Made by a program: the position numbers and the translations under genes
Notes under the pieces: generated by a model
What the model was told of the DNA's origin: nothing
Database searches by the model: none
The model's input: the letters and a program-made list of their open reading frames with translations, nothing else
DNA from: Acidobacteriaceae bacterium
Lineage (GTDB): Bacteria; Acidobacteriota; Terriglobia; Terriglobales; Acidobacteriaceae
Assembly (NCBI GenBank): GCA_030041515.1
Contig: JASHNS010000100.1
Coordinates: 1-42,873 of the forward strand
Direction: 5' to 3'
Length of the DNA stretch: 42,873 bases
Part shown: piece after piece, positions 24,447 through 32,937 of the stretch
How positions within the stretch are numbered: position 1 is the stretch's first letter
How the letters are laid out: every line of letters starts with the position of its first letter

Positions 24447-25559
24447 CTAGAGTGTCCGCCGGAAAAGCGGCGTGGCAACGAGGAGCGAGCCGACCCCGAA
24501 GGCGAAAAGGAACAGCAGGTCCCGATCGATGGAGACCATGCCGCCGTCCTTGATAAGAATCTCCTTGAGGCCGTGCACAGCGTAGGTGAACGGATCGACG
24601 ACAGCGATGGCGCGCAGCCATGGGGGGAACGCCTCAATGGGATAGATCGCGCCACTGGGAAAGAACAGCAGGGTGTTGAGCACGCCGAACATGGCGCGCG
24701 GCACCAGCGGATCGTCCACGCGCACCATCAGCAGGAACATCATTCCGTTGAAGGCGATGGAGGTGGCCACAATCAGCAGGGCCAGTTCCACCACAGCTTC
24801 GGGATGAAAGATCACGCCTAAGCCGGCGAGCAGCGATCCGATGACGGTGAGGCTGATGCCGGAGAGCACCGCCTTGATGGCGCCCGCCACATTCAGCCCG
24901 GCGACTAACTCCCATCGCCTGATGGGAGTCACCAGATAGCCTTCATGCACGCCGCGGGCCTTGTCGTCGATGTAAAGCATGCCGCCGCCGATCATAACCG
25001 AAACATACATGGCCAGAGCAATGGAGCCTGCAAGCAGGAACTTCATGTAGGCGATGTAGGGATAGAGCTCGACAATATCCAGAGTGATATTCTGCACGAC
25101 CTTTGGCTGGATAACAGGCGCATTGAGCGCATCGACGAGCGACTGCATTTCGGTTTCGACGGCGCCGGAGACAAACTGGTCCGAGTTATCGACGATCAGG
25201 CCGATTTCTGGAGAATCGCCGGCCAGCACGCGGCGCGAATAATCCCTGGGGATAACCACCGCGGCGTCGAGCTTGCCGGTTTGGACATCTTCTCGTGCTA
25301 CATCTTCGTTGGCACAGGGAACGGTGTAGAAGGTCCGGATATTTGCCCCGACGTCCTGGAAGGCTTCCTGGAGTTTGACGGCCTGCTCGCCATGATCGAG
25401 ATCCACGACGCCCATGCGGGCATGTGTCACCTTGCCGCCGAAAGCGTTGCCGAGAATGATGAGCTGCACCAGGGGCAGCATCATCGACATGAGCATGAGC
25501 GCGGGCGAGCGGAAGAACTTGCGCAGCTCGCGCTCGACAATGGCCATCATGCGATTCAT
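24447..25559 (-). CDS. ABC-2 type efflux permease
   Basis: 370 residues. One TM helix near the N-terminus (about 20-40) precedes a large external domain (about 45-175; DNSDQFVSGAVETEMQ), followed by five TM helices (about 178-365). The element VHEGYLVTPIRRWELVAGL is typical of YhhJ/YbhR-type permeases. It is the membrane subunit of a tripartite-like exporter with the ATPase and HlyD-type adaptor encoded upstream. Its ATG overlaps the ATPase stop by 4 bases. Only one permease gene is present, where the E. coli ybh locus has two, so it probably works as a homodimer. Substrate unknown; drugs or cell-envelope compounds are usual. Confidence 0.9.
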   Translation of the reverse strand: MNRMMAIVERELRKFFRSPALMLMSMMLPLVQLIILGNAFGGKVTHARMGVVDLDHGEQAVKLQEAFQDVGANIRTFYTVPCANEDVAREDVQTGKLDAAVVIPRDYSRRVLAGDSPEIGLIVDNSDQFVSGAVETEMQSLVDALNAPVIQPKVVQNITLDIVELYPYIAYMKFLLAGSIALAMYVSVMIGGGMLYIDDKARGVHEGYLVTPIRRWELVAGLNVAGAIKAVLSGISLTVIGSLLAGLGVIFHPEAVVELALLIVATSIAFNGMMFLLMVRVDDPLVPRAMFGVLNTLLFFPSGAIYPIEAFPPWLRAIAVVDPFTYAVHGLKEILIKDGGMVSIDRDLLFLFAFGVGSLLVATPLFRRTL

Positions 25560-26587
25560 GGGCGCATCCCGGGACGGTCGGGCATCATAAAGCTGACCGT
25601 CTTGATCTGCTCGTCGCGCAGCTGGCGTCCCGTGTAGTACACGAAGACGTCGTCGAGCGTGGTGTTCTGGACGCTGAGGGCGGTGATGGGGTCGCCCGAC
25701 CGGAGCGCGAGTTCGACCAGCTGCGTCGTCGTGAGCCCTCCATCGGAGGTCATCACCCGGTACGCGCCGGTGCCGTGGGACTCCACGCTGGTGACGCCAG
25801 CCAGTTGTTTCAGGCGGCTTTCACGCTCGGGCACATCCCCGTTGAAGTGGACTTCGACGACGCTCGACCCTGGGACGCTGGTTTTCAGGCCCAATGGCGT
25901 ATCCAGCGCCACCAGCTTGCCATGGTCAACAATCGCGATGCGATCGCAGAGATTGTCCGCCTCGTCCATGTAGTGCGTCGTGATGAGGATGGTCAGCTTC
26001 ATGCTCTGGCGGAGCCGGTCGAGCATCTCCCAGACCGCGACGCGCGAAACCGGATCCAGTCCGGTGGTGGGCTCGTCGAGGAAGAAAATGCGCGGACTGT
26101 GGACGAGGCCGCGCGCGATTTCGAGGCGGCGCCGCATGCCTCCTGAGAGCGTCTTGGTCTGTGCTTCGCGCCATTTCGTCAGATCCACAGCTTCGAGCAA
26201 CTGTGCGATGTTGCGCTCCCGCTGCCCACGCGGGACACCGTAGAGCTTGGCGTAAATCGAGAGGTTTTCTTCGACGGTCAGATCGATGTCGCTGGTCAGT
26301 GCCTGCGGAATGACGCCGATCAGGCGCCGCACCGCGTCGGCTTCGTGAGCGACATCATGGCCTGCGATCAGCGCGCGGCCCTCGGTCACGGGGATCAGCG
26401 TGGTCATCATGCGGATGAGCGTGGACTTGCCCGCGCCGTTCGGCCCCAGCAGGCCAAAAATTTCGCCGTTGGCCACCTGGAAGGTGATTCCCTTCACGGC
26501 TTCAAAGGTGCCGTAGCGCTTGACGATGTTCTCGACGGCAATTGCCGGCGGGGGCGCGGCGCCCGGGCCGGGAGCAGGGGCTTTCAT
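25556..26587 (-). CDS. ABC efflux transporter ATP-binding protein
   Basis: 343 residues. All nucleotide-binding elements are intact: Walker A GPNGAGKST, Q-loop VIPQALTSD, signature LSGGMRRRLEIARG, Walker B IFFLDEPTTGLDP and H-loop ITTHYMDEAD. After the ATPase domain (about 18-245) an extra domain of about 90 residues, as in YbhF/DrrA-like proteins, reaches the C-terminus. The first 15 residues are a Pro/Ala-rich extension. Start and stop each overlap the neighbouring gene by 4 bases, which supports fixed stoichiometry with the adaptor and permease. It drives export of an unknown substrate across the inner membrane. Confidence 0.92.
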   Translation of the reverse strand: MKAPAPGPGAAPPPAIAVENIVKRYGTFEAVKGITFQVANGEIFGLLGPNGAGKSTLIRMMTTLIPVTEGRALIAGHDVAHEADAVRRLIGVIPQALTSDIDLTVEENLSIYAKLYGVPRGQRERNIAQLLEAVDLTKWREAQTKTLSGGMRRRLEIARGLVHSPRIFFLDEPTTGLDPVSRVAVWEMLDRLRQSMKLTILITTHYMDEADNLCDRIAIVDHGKLVALDTPLGLKTSVPGSSVVEVHFNGDVPERESRLKQLAGVTSVESHGTGAYRVMTSDGGLTTTQLVELALRSGDPITALSVQNTTLDDVFVYYTGRQLRDEQIKTVSFMMPDRPGMRP

Positions 26588-27648
26588 CGCTGCACCAGCT
26601 TGTTCTGCGGAATGATGACCGTGGCGATCATGCCTGGGACGTACTTCTCGCCGGGATTGGGGATCAGCAGCTTGATCTGTACCGTCCTGATGTCGCGCTT
26701 GCGGCGGCTCACATCGCGCTGCGTGGCGAAATCGGCCAGCGCGGCCTTCGCGATCACGGTGCCCTGCACGCTTTCGCCGCTGGGCATAACGACCTGCAGT
26801 TTGTCGCCGAGCTCGACGGAGTCGGCGTAGGTTTCCGGCAGCGGGGCGTACACCCAGGTTTGCGAAAGATCCATGATGGTGACGATGGGCGTGGTGGGCG
26901 AGACCACTTCGCCCTGGAGCGCAGCGCGCACGTTCACCACGCCGGTTACGGGCGAATAGATTTGTGAGTATCCCAGCTGCACCTGCGCCTGGCTGGCCAG
27001 CGCCTGGGCATTGCGCAGGTCGGCATTCGTGGCGGCGACGGTTTGCGCGGCGGCCTGCGCCTGATACAGGTTGGCGCGCGCGGTCTGGACCGCCGCCTGC
27101 TGCGCGGCGAGGTTTTCGCGCGCGGACTGGACCGCGGCCTGATCGGCGTTGAGCGCGGTCACCATCTCGTCGCGCGTTTGCTGACTGTTGATGCCGGCTT
27201 TGGCCAGAGCCACGGCGCGCGTGGTGTCGGCTTTCTGGTGCTCGTACTGGGCCTGCGCCTGGTCGAGCTGGGCCTGCGCGGCGCGCACCTGCGCTTCCGC
27301 CTGCTGTAACTGGCTGCGCGTATCGCCGACCGTTTGCTGCTCGGTGGCGCGCGATTGTTCGAGCTTGAATGCGTCGCTGCGCGCGGCCGCCTCTGCTGCA
27401 TTGTGCGCATCCGCGAGATCCTGGGCCGCGATGGTGGCAATCAGCTGCCCCTGGTGGACGCGATCACCGTCCTGCACGCTCAATGATTCGATCTGTCCCT
27501 GAATGCGCGAGCTGACGACCACCTCATCGGCGTCGACGGTGCCGATGAGCTGGAGGCCGTGGGTGCGATTGGTCGTAAAGAAATAGACGCACAGGGCGAT
27601 GATGAAGAGGACGCCCAACAAAATGAAAATGCGGTTGCGCGGTTTCAT
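26584..27648 (-). CDS. HlyD-family membrane fusion protein
   Basis: 354 residues. An N-terminal TM anchor (about 6-25, IFILLGVLFIIALCVYFF) is followed by a lipoyl-like half-motif (VVSSRIQGQIESLSVQDGDRVHQGQLIA). A long coiled-coil hairpin, very Ala/Gln-rich (about 80-215), comes next, then the second lipoyl half (IYSPVTGVVNVRAALQGEVV) and a beta-barrel domain. This is the periplasmic adaptor that would link the ABC pump to an outer-membrane channel; no TolC-like gene is in the window. It resembles E. coli YbhG in order and neighbours. Start and stop overlap the adjacent genes by 4 bases each. Confidence 0.92.
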   Translation of the reverse strand: MKPRNRIFILLGVLFIIALCVYFFTTNRTHGLQLIGTVDADEVVVSSRIQGQIESLSVQDGDRVHQGQLIATIAAQDLADAHNAAEAAARSDAFKLEQSRATEQQTVGDTRSQLQQAEAQVRAAQAQLDQAQAQYEHQKADTTRAVALAKAGINSQQTRDEMVTALNADQAAVQSARENLAAQQAAVQTARANLYQAQAAAQTVAATNADLRNAQALASQAQVQLGYSQIYSPVTGVVNVRAALQGEVVSPTTPIVTIMDLSQTWVYAPLPETYADSVELGDKLQVVMPSGESVQGTVIAKAALADFATQRDVSRRKRDIRTVQIKLLIPNPGEKYVPGMIATVIIPQNKLVQR

Positions 27649-28361
27649 GCGGTTTTCTTCTCCGGTGACCAGGTCTCCGGCAGGGGCATCGCAGCCAGCA
27701 CGCGCTTCGCGAGCCGCGCGCCCTGCCGCCGGTCGACAAAAATGGATTGACCCAGAAACTCGATCGCCGCGCGGCGGCGCGCGGCGACAGCGGCGAGTTC
27801 CAGCGGATCGCCGGCTCCCATCATGTGCATCATGGGAGCGCTCAGGAAGTAGAAGACGTTGGCGCCGAGGGCGGCGTAGATCATCTGCATCCAGTCCACA
27901 TCGCAGAGCTCGCCGGAGCGGATGCCTTCCTCGGCAATGGCCTGCGCGCGGCGGAACATCGGCTCAAAAGCGGTCTGGGCCAGAATGCGGAGGGCGTTGC
28001 CACGTCCTTCGCGGAACCGGATCATCTCCTGCTGCATGAGAGCCTGAAATCCCTGTTGGGAGACGATGCGGTCGAAGTGCTGCAGCGCAAAGCGCAGCAT
28101 GCGCTCGCCCGGGGTGCATGCCATCTCCAGCACGGCCAGCGCGCTTTGCGCCACTTTCTCCGCCACTTCTTCGAGAGCGGCTGCATAGAGAGCCTCTTTA
28201 TCGCGGAAGTAGTAGTAGAGGAGCGCCTTATTCACGCGCGCGGCGGCGGCGATGGAACTGGTGCGCGCCCCCGCCAGTCCATGCTCGCTGAACTCGTGGA
28301 TGGCGGCCTGGAGGATGCGGTGCCGGGATTCGTCAGCGCGATGGCGGGCGGGTTTCTTCAT
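27645..28361 (-). CDS. TetR-family repressor, probable regulator of the efflux operon
   Basis: 238 residues. The N-terminal helix-turn-helix (about 10-58) reads SRHRILQAAIHEFSEHGLAG and NKALLYYYFRDKEALY, a classic TetR pattern. The rest is a helical ligand-binding and dimerisation domain. It is the first gene of a four-gene operon (TetR-HlyD-ATPase-permease), the same order as cecR-ybhG-ybhF in E. coli. A palindromic operator-like site lies 3 bases before its ATG and just after a promoter candidate, so autorepression of the whole operon is likely. No Shine-Dalgarno is present, and the mRNA would have a very short leader. The ligand is unknown. Confidence 0.9.
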   Translation of the reverse strand: MKKPARHRADESRHRILQAAIHEFSEHGLAGARTSSIAAAARVNKALLYYYFRDKEALYAAALEEVAEKVAQSALAVLEMACTPGERMLRFALQHFDRIVSQQGFQALMQQEMIRFREGRGNALRILAQTAFEPMFRRAQAIAEEGIRSGELCDVDWMQMIYAALGANVFYFLSAPMMHMMGAGDPLELAAVAARRRAAIEFLGQSIFVDRRQGARLAKRVLAAMPLPETWSPEKKTA

Positions 28362-28364
28362 TGA

Positions 28365-28380
28365 TTAACCGGTTAGTTAA
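28365..28380. promoter_or_regulatory. Operator-like dyad before the TetR gene
   Basis: TTAACCGGTTAGTTAA contains TTAAC and GTTAA as an outer inverted repeat with a 6-base centre, and TAACCGGTTA (28366-28375) as a perfect inner palindrome. It lies between the -10 candidate and the TetR start codon, the usual place for autorepressor binding. Confidence 0.65.
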
Positions 28381-28409
28381 AACATATCCCAGAAACGTCC
28401 ATAGCGCAA
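28381..28409 (-). promoter_or_regulatory. Promoter candidate for the TetR-efflux operon
   Basis: On the minus strand TTGCGC (28409-28404), 17 bases and TATGTT (28386-28381). The boxes are moderate matches (3/6 and 4/6) but spacing is ideal and the start point would fall inside the operator-like dyad, giving a leader of only about 12-15 bases. Confidence 0.4.
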
Positions 28410-28422
28410 ACAAACCTATGGA
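28398..28422. promoter_or_regulatory. Second inverted repeat in the divergent region
   Basis: TCCATAG and CTATGGA form a perfect 7-bp dyad with an 11-base centre, overlapping the -35 candidate of the TetR operon. It may be a second regulator site or serve the divergent gene at 28472. Confidence 0.35.
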
Positions 28423-28471
28423 GAATCGGAGCTTCTTCGCGTAATAATGGGGCCGCTCTTCCCGTACGCTT

Positions 28472-29413
28472 ATGTATAAGAGATGCCCGGCTGGTTGCGC
28501 CCTGGTCTTCTTTGTCGCAAATCTGGGTCTTTGCTCCGGTCAATCGCCCACTGTCCGAACTCCGGCCGAAAAGAGCGAGCCGGTTGTCCTTTCTCTGATC
28601 GACGGAGATACGTGTTTCCTTTATCGACTGGATCCTGTCACCGGCAGCCGAATGCGCATCACCCACCTGAGTTCGGGATGCGAGGCCGACCCCACGTTGT
28701 CGCGCGACGGCAGGCTGATTGCGTACTCCGTGGCGGCAGCTCGGGGCGAGAAATCATCCGTATGGATCGTTGGAATCGATGGAAGCGATCCACATCGCGT
28801 GACTCCGCCGGATACAGATGCTTTTGACCCAGTCTTCGCGCCTGGAGATGCGAAGCTTTTTTTCGCGGGATCGAGCTACCAGGGGAGCTACTCGCCCATT
28901 GCAAGGCCCGGCAATCACGATGTCGATATTTATTCCATCGGCATCGACGGGACACAAAAGACGCAGCTGACCCAGCAACATCTGTATGAGATCAACTCCA
29001 TGTCCCTGTCTCCGGACAGCCAGGAAATCCTCATCAGCACCTCGCGTTACCCTGTCGGGGATCTGTTGGAGGCGTACAGTGTCGGCGATTTTCACTCTGC
29101 ACATTTGGTGTACCAGCCCCACGTCCGGCACGAGCCGTCAGGCGGCGCGATCGTCTACAAGGCGGTATTCATGCCGGACGGTCAGCAGATTGCCTTCCTC
29201 GCAGCAACGGACTCGGGTACCGGAACCTTCAACTACAACTTGTACGAGATGAGCGCGTTTACCGGGGGCGAATTGCGCCAGCTCACTTCGCTCACAGGTG
29301 AGGTCGACAGCCTCACCGTGATCGATGCACACCGGATCGCTTTAGTACAGGGTAGCCAGGTATTCCTGTGCGATTCGCAAACGTCGTCAGTGACCAGGAT
29401 TGGTTCGGATTAA
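28472..29413 (+). CDS. Exported TolB-like beta-propeller protein
   Basis: 313 residues with an N-terminal signal peptide (about 1-23; ALVFFVANLGLCSGQ at the end of it). The body shows repeated WD40-like/TolB-type blades: DPTLSRDGRLIAYSV, DPVFAPGDAKLFFAG, SMSLSPDSQEILIST and KAVFMPDGQQIAFLA. These give about four to six blades of a propeller. Such proteins bind peptides or glycans in the periplasm; no catalytic residues are evident. It is not TolB itself, since there is no Tol-Pal context. The start lacks a good Shine-Dalgarno. It is divergent from the TetR operon and convergent with the next gene, so it is transcribed alone. Confidence 0.75.
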   Translation: MYKRCPAGCALVFFVANLGLCSGQSPTVRTPAEKSEPVVLSLIDGDTCFLYRLDPVTGSRMRITHLSSGCEADPTLSRDGRLIAYSVAAARGEKSSVWIVGIDGSDPHRVTPPDTDAFDPVFAPGDAKLFFAGSSYQGSYSPIARPGNHDVDIYSIGIDGTQKTQLTQQHLYEINSMSLSPDSQEILISTSRYPVGDLLEAYSVGDFHSAHLVYQPHVRHEPSGGAIVYKAVFMPDGQQIAFLAATDSGTGTFNYNLYEMSAFTGGELRQLTSLTGEVDSLTVIDAHRIALVQGSQVFLCDSQTSSVTRIGSD

Positions 29414-29429
29414 GCCTTACCATCCCGCT

Positions 29430-29684
29430 TCAGTGGCCGTGGCCGGCTGGGAACACGCGATCATCCGTCAGCGGCGAGACTTTCGGGTGCTTGTCGGCAC
29501 GGCGGCCCAGAAGGAACATGGTCGTCCCGAAGACCAGCATGACGATGCCCCAGATCAGGTTGATGTCCATGCCCGCGGATTTCGCGTACATTGCGCTGCC
29601 CTGTGTGATCGCGCCGAAGATCGTGAGGATGAGCCCGATGATCGCAAACATCAGGCCCAGCGGAATGCGCAGATCGAGTTTCAT
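29430..29684 (-). CDS. Small two-helix membrane protein next to symporter
   Basis: 84 residues; AGGGAAGGA lies just before the ATG. Two TM helices are evident: about 8-28 (LGLMFAIIGLILTIFGAI) and about 44-61 (LIWGIVMLVFGTTMFLLG), followed by a hydrophilic tail ending HGH. It lies 35 bases after the stop of the Na+/solute symporter on the same strand and is probably co-transcribed. Its size and place suggest an accessory subunit, but no function is known to me. Confidence 0.75.
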   Translation of the reverse strand: MKLDLRIPLGLMFAIIGLILTIFGAITQGSAMYAKSAGMDINLIWGIVMLVFGTTMFLLGRRADKHPKVSPLTDDRVFPAGHGH

Positions 29685-29719
29685 GGCGGTCCTTCCCTGG
29701 GGGAGCCCTCAGGAAAATC

Positions 29720-31537
29720 CTAACGGAAAATGAGGTTGAGGCAGATTCCCATCGCCAGCAGCCCCACAGCGATGACTGTGGGCCGCGCGTACCAGGCCAT
29801 GTGATGCTCGACGGGCTTGGGCGTAAGCGAGTAGACGAGTCCGACGAGCTCTTTTTCCGGCCTTGGTTTGGTGAAAAAGCTGATGGTAAACGCCAGGACC
29901 AGGTTTACGGTGAAGGCGAAGATGGCCTGCCAGAAGTCGAGCGCCATCTCGCTGGGGTAGACGTGGACGACGTGAATCCATCCGCCATGAATGCCAGGCA
30001 GGGTCGCTGCCGGGATGGTCAGCCCGTGATGGATGAGGGCGGCGAAGGTTCCCCCGACGAGGCCGATGAAGGCGGCGTGGCCGGTGGTTTTCTTCCAGAA
30101 CATGCCCAGCAGGAAGGTGGCGAAGAGCGGGGCGTTCACGATGGAAAACACCAGTTGCAGCGTGTCCATGATGTTGTTGAAGCCCATGACGACGTAGGCT
30201 GTCCCCATGGAAATGAGGATGCCGACGACGGTAGTCCATCGGCCCACCTTCAGGTAGTGCTCGTCGCTGGCTCCCTTGTGGATGTACGACTGGTAGAGGT
30301 CGTACGTCCAGACGGTGTTGAAGGCGGTGACGTTGCCGGCCATGCCGGACATAAAGCTGGCCAGCAGCGCGGTGAGACCGAGCCCAAGGATGCCGGTAGG
30401 GAAGTAAAACAGCAGCATGTTGGGGATGGCCAGGTCGTAGTCGAGGATAGGCCGGCCGTGCGTGTCGAGCATGATTTTGCCCGTCACGGGATCGACCTTG
30501 GGAGGAATCAGGCCGCGCCCCGCGTCGGCGTATTGCGAATGTGCGGCAGATGCCGATATCCCCACAGGCGCGACGCCGGCCATCATGTGATGGGTCACCA
30601 TGGGCGTAGCAATGGCGATCAAACCCGGCAGAATCACCAGAAAAGGGAAGAACATCTTCGGAATGGCAGCAATCAGCGGCACGCGCCGCGCGGATTCCTC
30701 GGAGTTGGCGGCCATGGCGGTCTGGATCACCAGAAAATCCGTGCACCAGTAGCCGAAGGACAGGACGAAGCCAAGACCGGCGACCAGGCCGAACCAGTCC
30801 ACGCCCAGCGGATTGGTGTGTGCGCTGCCCATGCCCTGCCAGGAATGCAGGTAAGCTGCCGGCAACGTATGCCGCAGACCGTTCCAGCCACCCACGTTTT
30901 TCAGCCCGACCCAAACCAGCGGGAGAAAGCCTGCAACGATCAGGAAGAACTGAAGGACCTCGTTGTAAATGGCGCTTGTCAGGCCTCCCAGGAAGATGTA
31001 ACAGAGCACGATGACCGCGGAGAGCACGATGGCGATGTGGAAGCTCCACTCCACGGGCAGATTGAAGTACTGAAGCGGCTTGTCGAAAATGTGCAGGGTC
31101 TGGATCAGCCGCGCCATGGCGTACATGGAGATGCCCGAGGAAAAAACGGTCATGCCGGCGAAGGTGCAGGCGTTCCATGCGCGTGTCTTCTCGTCGAAGC
31201 GCAGGCGCAGGAATTCCGGGACGGAGCGGGCCTTCGAACCGTAGTAGAAGGGCATCATGAAGACGCCGACGAAGATCATCGCGGGGATGGCGCCAATCCA
31301 GTAGAAGTGGCTGGTGACGATGCCGTATTTCGCGCCGGAGGCGCCCATGCCGATGACTTCCTGCGCGCCCAGGTTCGCCGAAATGAAGGCGAGCCCGCAG
31401 ATCCAGGCGGGCAGGGAACGTCCCGCCAGGAAGAAGTCCTTGCTGGTCTTCATGAAGCGCTTGAGGGCAAAGCCAATCCCCAGCACAAACACGAAGTACA
31501 GCAGCATGATGACCCAGTCGACCGTCGTCAGGTGCAC
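29720..31537 (-). CDS. Sodium/solute symporter (SSS family)
   Basis: 605 residues from GTG 31537, which has AAGGA about 9 bases upstream and gives the usual start HLTTVDWVIML; a TTG at 31588 would add 17 residues with hydrophilic character. At least 13 TM helices are evident. Family features include FFLAGRSLPAW, ISANLGAQEVIGM, SVPEFLRLRFDEKTR (SSS signature region) and LASFMSGMAGNVTAFNTVWTYDLYQ (Na2-site helix). This is SGLT-like, so a sugar or other organic solute is a reasonable guess, driven by Na+. A loop of about 60 residues near positions 340-390 is longer than in many members. It is followed by the small membrane protein. Confidence 0.9.
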   Translation of the reverse strand: MHLTTVDWVIMLLYFVFVLGIGFALKRFMKTSKDFFLAGRSLPAWICGLAFISANLGAQEVIGMGASGAKYGIVTSHFYWIGAIPAMIFVGVFMMPFYYGSKARSVPEFLRLRFDEKTRAWNACTFAGMTVFSSGISMYAMARLIQTLHIFDKPLQYFNLPVEWSFHIAIVLSAVIVLCYIFLGGLTSAIYNEVLQFFLIVAGFLPLVWVGLKNVGGWNGLRHTLPAAYLHSWQGMGSAHTNPLGVDWFGLVAGLGFVLSFGYWCTDFLVIQTAMAANSEESARRVPLIAAIPKMFFPFLVILPGLIAIATPMVTHHMMAGVAPVGISASAAHSQYADAGRGLIPPKVDPVTGKIMLDTHGRPILDYDLAIPNMLLFYFPTGILGLGLTALLASFMSGMAGNVTAFNTVWTYDLYQSYIHKGASDEHYLKVGRWTTVVGILISMGTAYVVMGFNNIMDTLQLVFSIVNAPLFATFLLGMFWKKTTGHAAFIGLVGGTFAALIHHGLTIPAATLPGIHGGWIHVVHVYPSEMALDFWQAIFAFTVNLVLAFTISFFTKPRPEKELVGLVYSLTPKPVEHHMAWYARPTVIAVGLLAMGICLNLIFR

Positions 31538-31683
31538 GCTTCTGATTCCTTCCCGGGAGAAATTTGGAGGGAAATAGTTGGATGCCAATGTACACGGCGG
31601 CTCTTCGCGCGTCCAGATGCCGGACGGGTGGACGCGGCACCAGTTTCTGCATCTAATCGGTCATCCCTAAGGGGAATGGGGCC

Positions 31684-32928
31684 ATGCAGAAACCAACATG
31701 GGCAGTCGCCCACCTGATTCTCCCTCTCTCCATGGCCGCCGCCTCTTTGCTCGTCGCGTGCGGCAGCTCTCCCATTCCCGGCACGTCGGGCGGCAGCACG
31801 ATCGGCAATGCTCCTCCGCCGCCACCGGCGCAGCACCTGGCGGTTGCGGATGAGCAGAACAATCGGGTTCTGATCTTCGACGCGCCTTTTACCACCGATG
31901 AAGAGGCTTCGGTGGTGCTGGGCCAGCCAGATTTTACCGAGCAACAACCGAACCAGGGTGGAAGCCCCGCAGATAACACATTGGCTGGACCGAGCGGACT
32001 GGCAATGGACTCCGCCGGCAATCTCTGGGTTGCGGACCTTGGGAATTGCCGCGTGCTGCAGTTCAAGCCGCCGTTCACAACGAATATGAGCGCGAGCCTG
32101 ATCCTCGGCGAGCCGCAGGCAAACGGGCAGTGCGGCACGGGACCGGAGGCCATGGATGCGGCTCAGGCGGTTACGATCGATGGGCACGGGGACCTGTGGG
32201 TGGTGGAAGCGAATCGCGTGGCCGAGTACCGGCCACCCTTCAGCAGCGGCATGAGCCCGTCGGTGGTCGTGGGGCAGCCGAGCAGAACCGGCGATCCCTG
32301 CAATGGCGGAGGCGCGGCAGGCCCGAACGGCAATCCACCGCCCAGCGCAGCAACCTTGTGCAATCCGGTGGACGCCGCATTTGATTCCGCGGGCGACCTG
32401 TGGGTGACGGACACCTTCAACGGGCGCGCGCTGGAGTATACGCCGCCGTTCACGTCAGGGATGGGCGCGACTTTGGAATTAGGGGTGGTGGGCGAGCACT
32501 CGTTCACCGCAACCGGATGCGCCACCGGCCAGTCTGCCGCGACCGAGCTCTGCTTCCCGCAGGCGCTGACCTTCGACTCGAAGGGCGATTTGTGGGTGAC
32601 AACCGCCTTCAACGGCATCTCGGAGTTCGCGCCTCCGTTCAACAATGGCATGACGGCGCAGATGGTCGTCGGGCAGCCACCGCCGAGCGACAGCGATCCG
32701 CCGAGTGCGGCTACAACGACGATTCCCTATGGCATTTTTCAGAGCGGGAACGGCAATTTGGTGGTTTCGGACACAGGCGATAACCGGGTGCTGATTTTTG
32801 CTCCGCCCTTTGGTCCTGCAATGCAGGCGACGACGGTGATTGGGCAGCCCAACATGACCACAGGCACGGACACGGAGGGGGCTACGGCAAGCAAGCTGTG
32901 GTATCCCGGGGGTGTGCTGACATTCTGA
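31684..32928 (+). CDS. NHL-repeat beta-propeller lipoprotein
   Basis: 414 residues. The signal sequence ends in the lipobox LVAC with Cys26 as the predicted lipidation site, followed by a Gly/Ser/Pro linker. The body holds six copies of a phrase close to PPF-x2-xM-xA-x4-GQP (for example PPFTTNMSASLILGEP, PPFSSGMSPSVVVGQP, PPFGPAMQATTVIGQP). These alternate with NHL strands such as LAMDSAGNLWVADLGNCRVLQF, which is one per blade, so a six-bladed propeller is likely. Such proteins bind ligands at the cell surface or periplasm; no enzyme site is seen. GGGG lies before the ATG. It is divergent from the symporter and convergent with the deacetylase gene 9 bases away. Confidence 0.85.
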   Translation: MQKPTWAVAHLILPLSMAAASLLVACGSSPIPGTSGGSTIGNAPPPPPAQHLAVADEQNNRVLIFDAPFTTDEEASVVLGQPDFTEQQPNQGGSPADNTLAGPSGLAMDSAGNLWVADLGNCRVLQFKPPFTTNMSASLILGEPQANGQCGTGPEAMDAAQAVTIDGHGDLWVVEANRVAEYRPPFSSGMSPSVVVGQPSRTGDPCNGGGAAGPNGNPPPSAATLCNPVDAAFDSAGDLWVTDTFNGRALEYTPPFTSGMGATLELGVVGEHSFTATGCATGQSAATELCFPQALTFDSKGDLWVTTAFNGISEFAPPFNNGMTAQMVVGQPPPSDSDPPSAATTTIPYGIFQSGNGNLVVSDTGDNRVLIFAPPFGPAMQATTVIGQPNMTTGTDTEGATASKLWYPGGVLTF

Positions 32929-32937
32929 AGCGGCGCG

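Noticed and set aside
29801-31717. A 638-codon open frame opposite the Na+/solute symporter
   Set aside because: Same reason: hydrophilic shadow of a membrane protein, while the other strand shows SSS-family helices.
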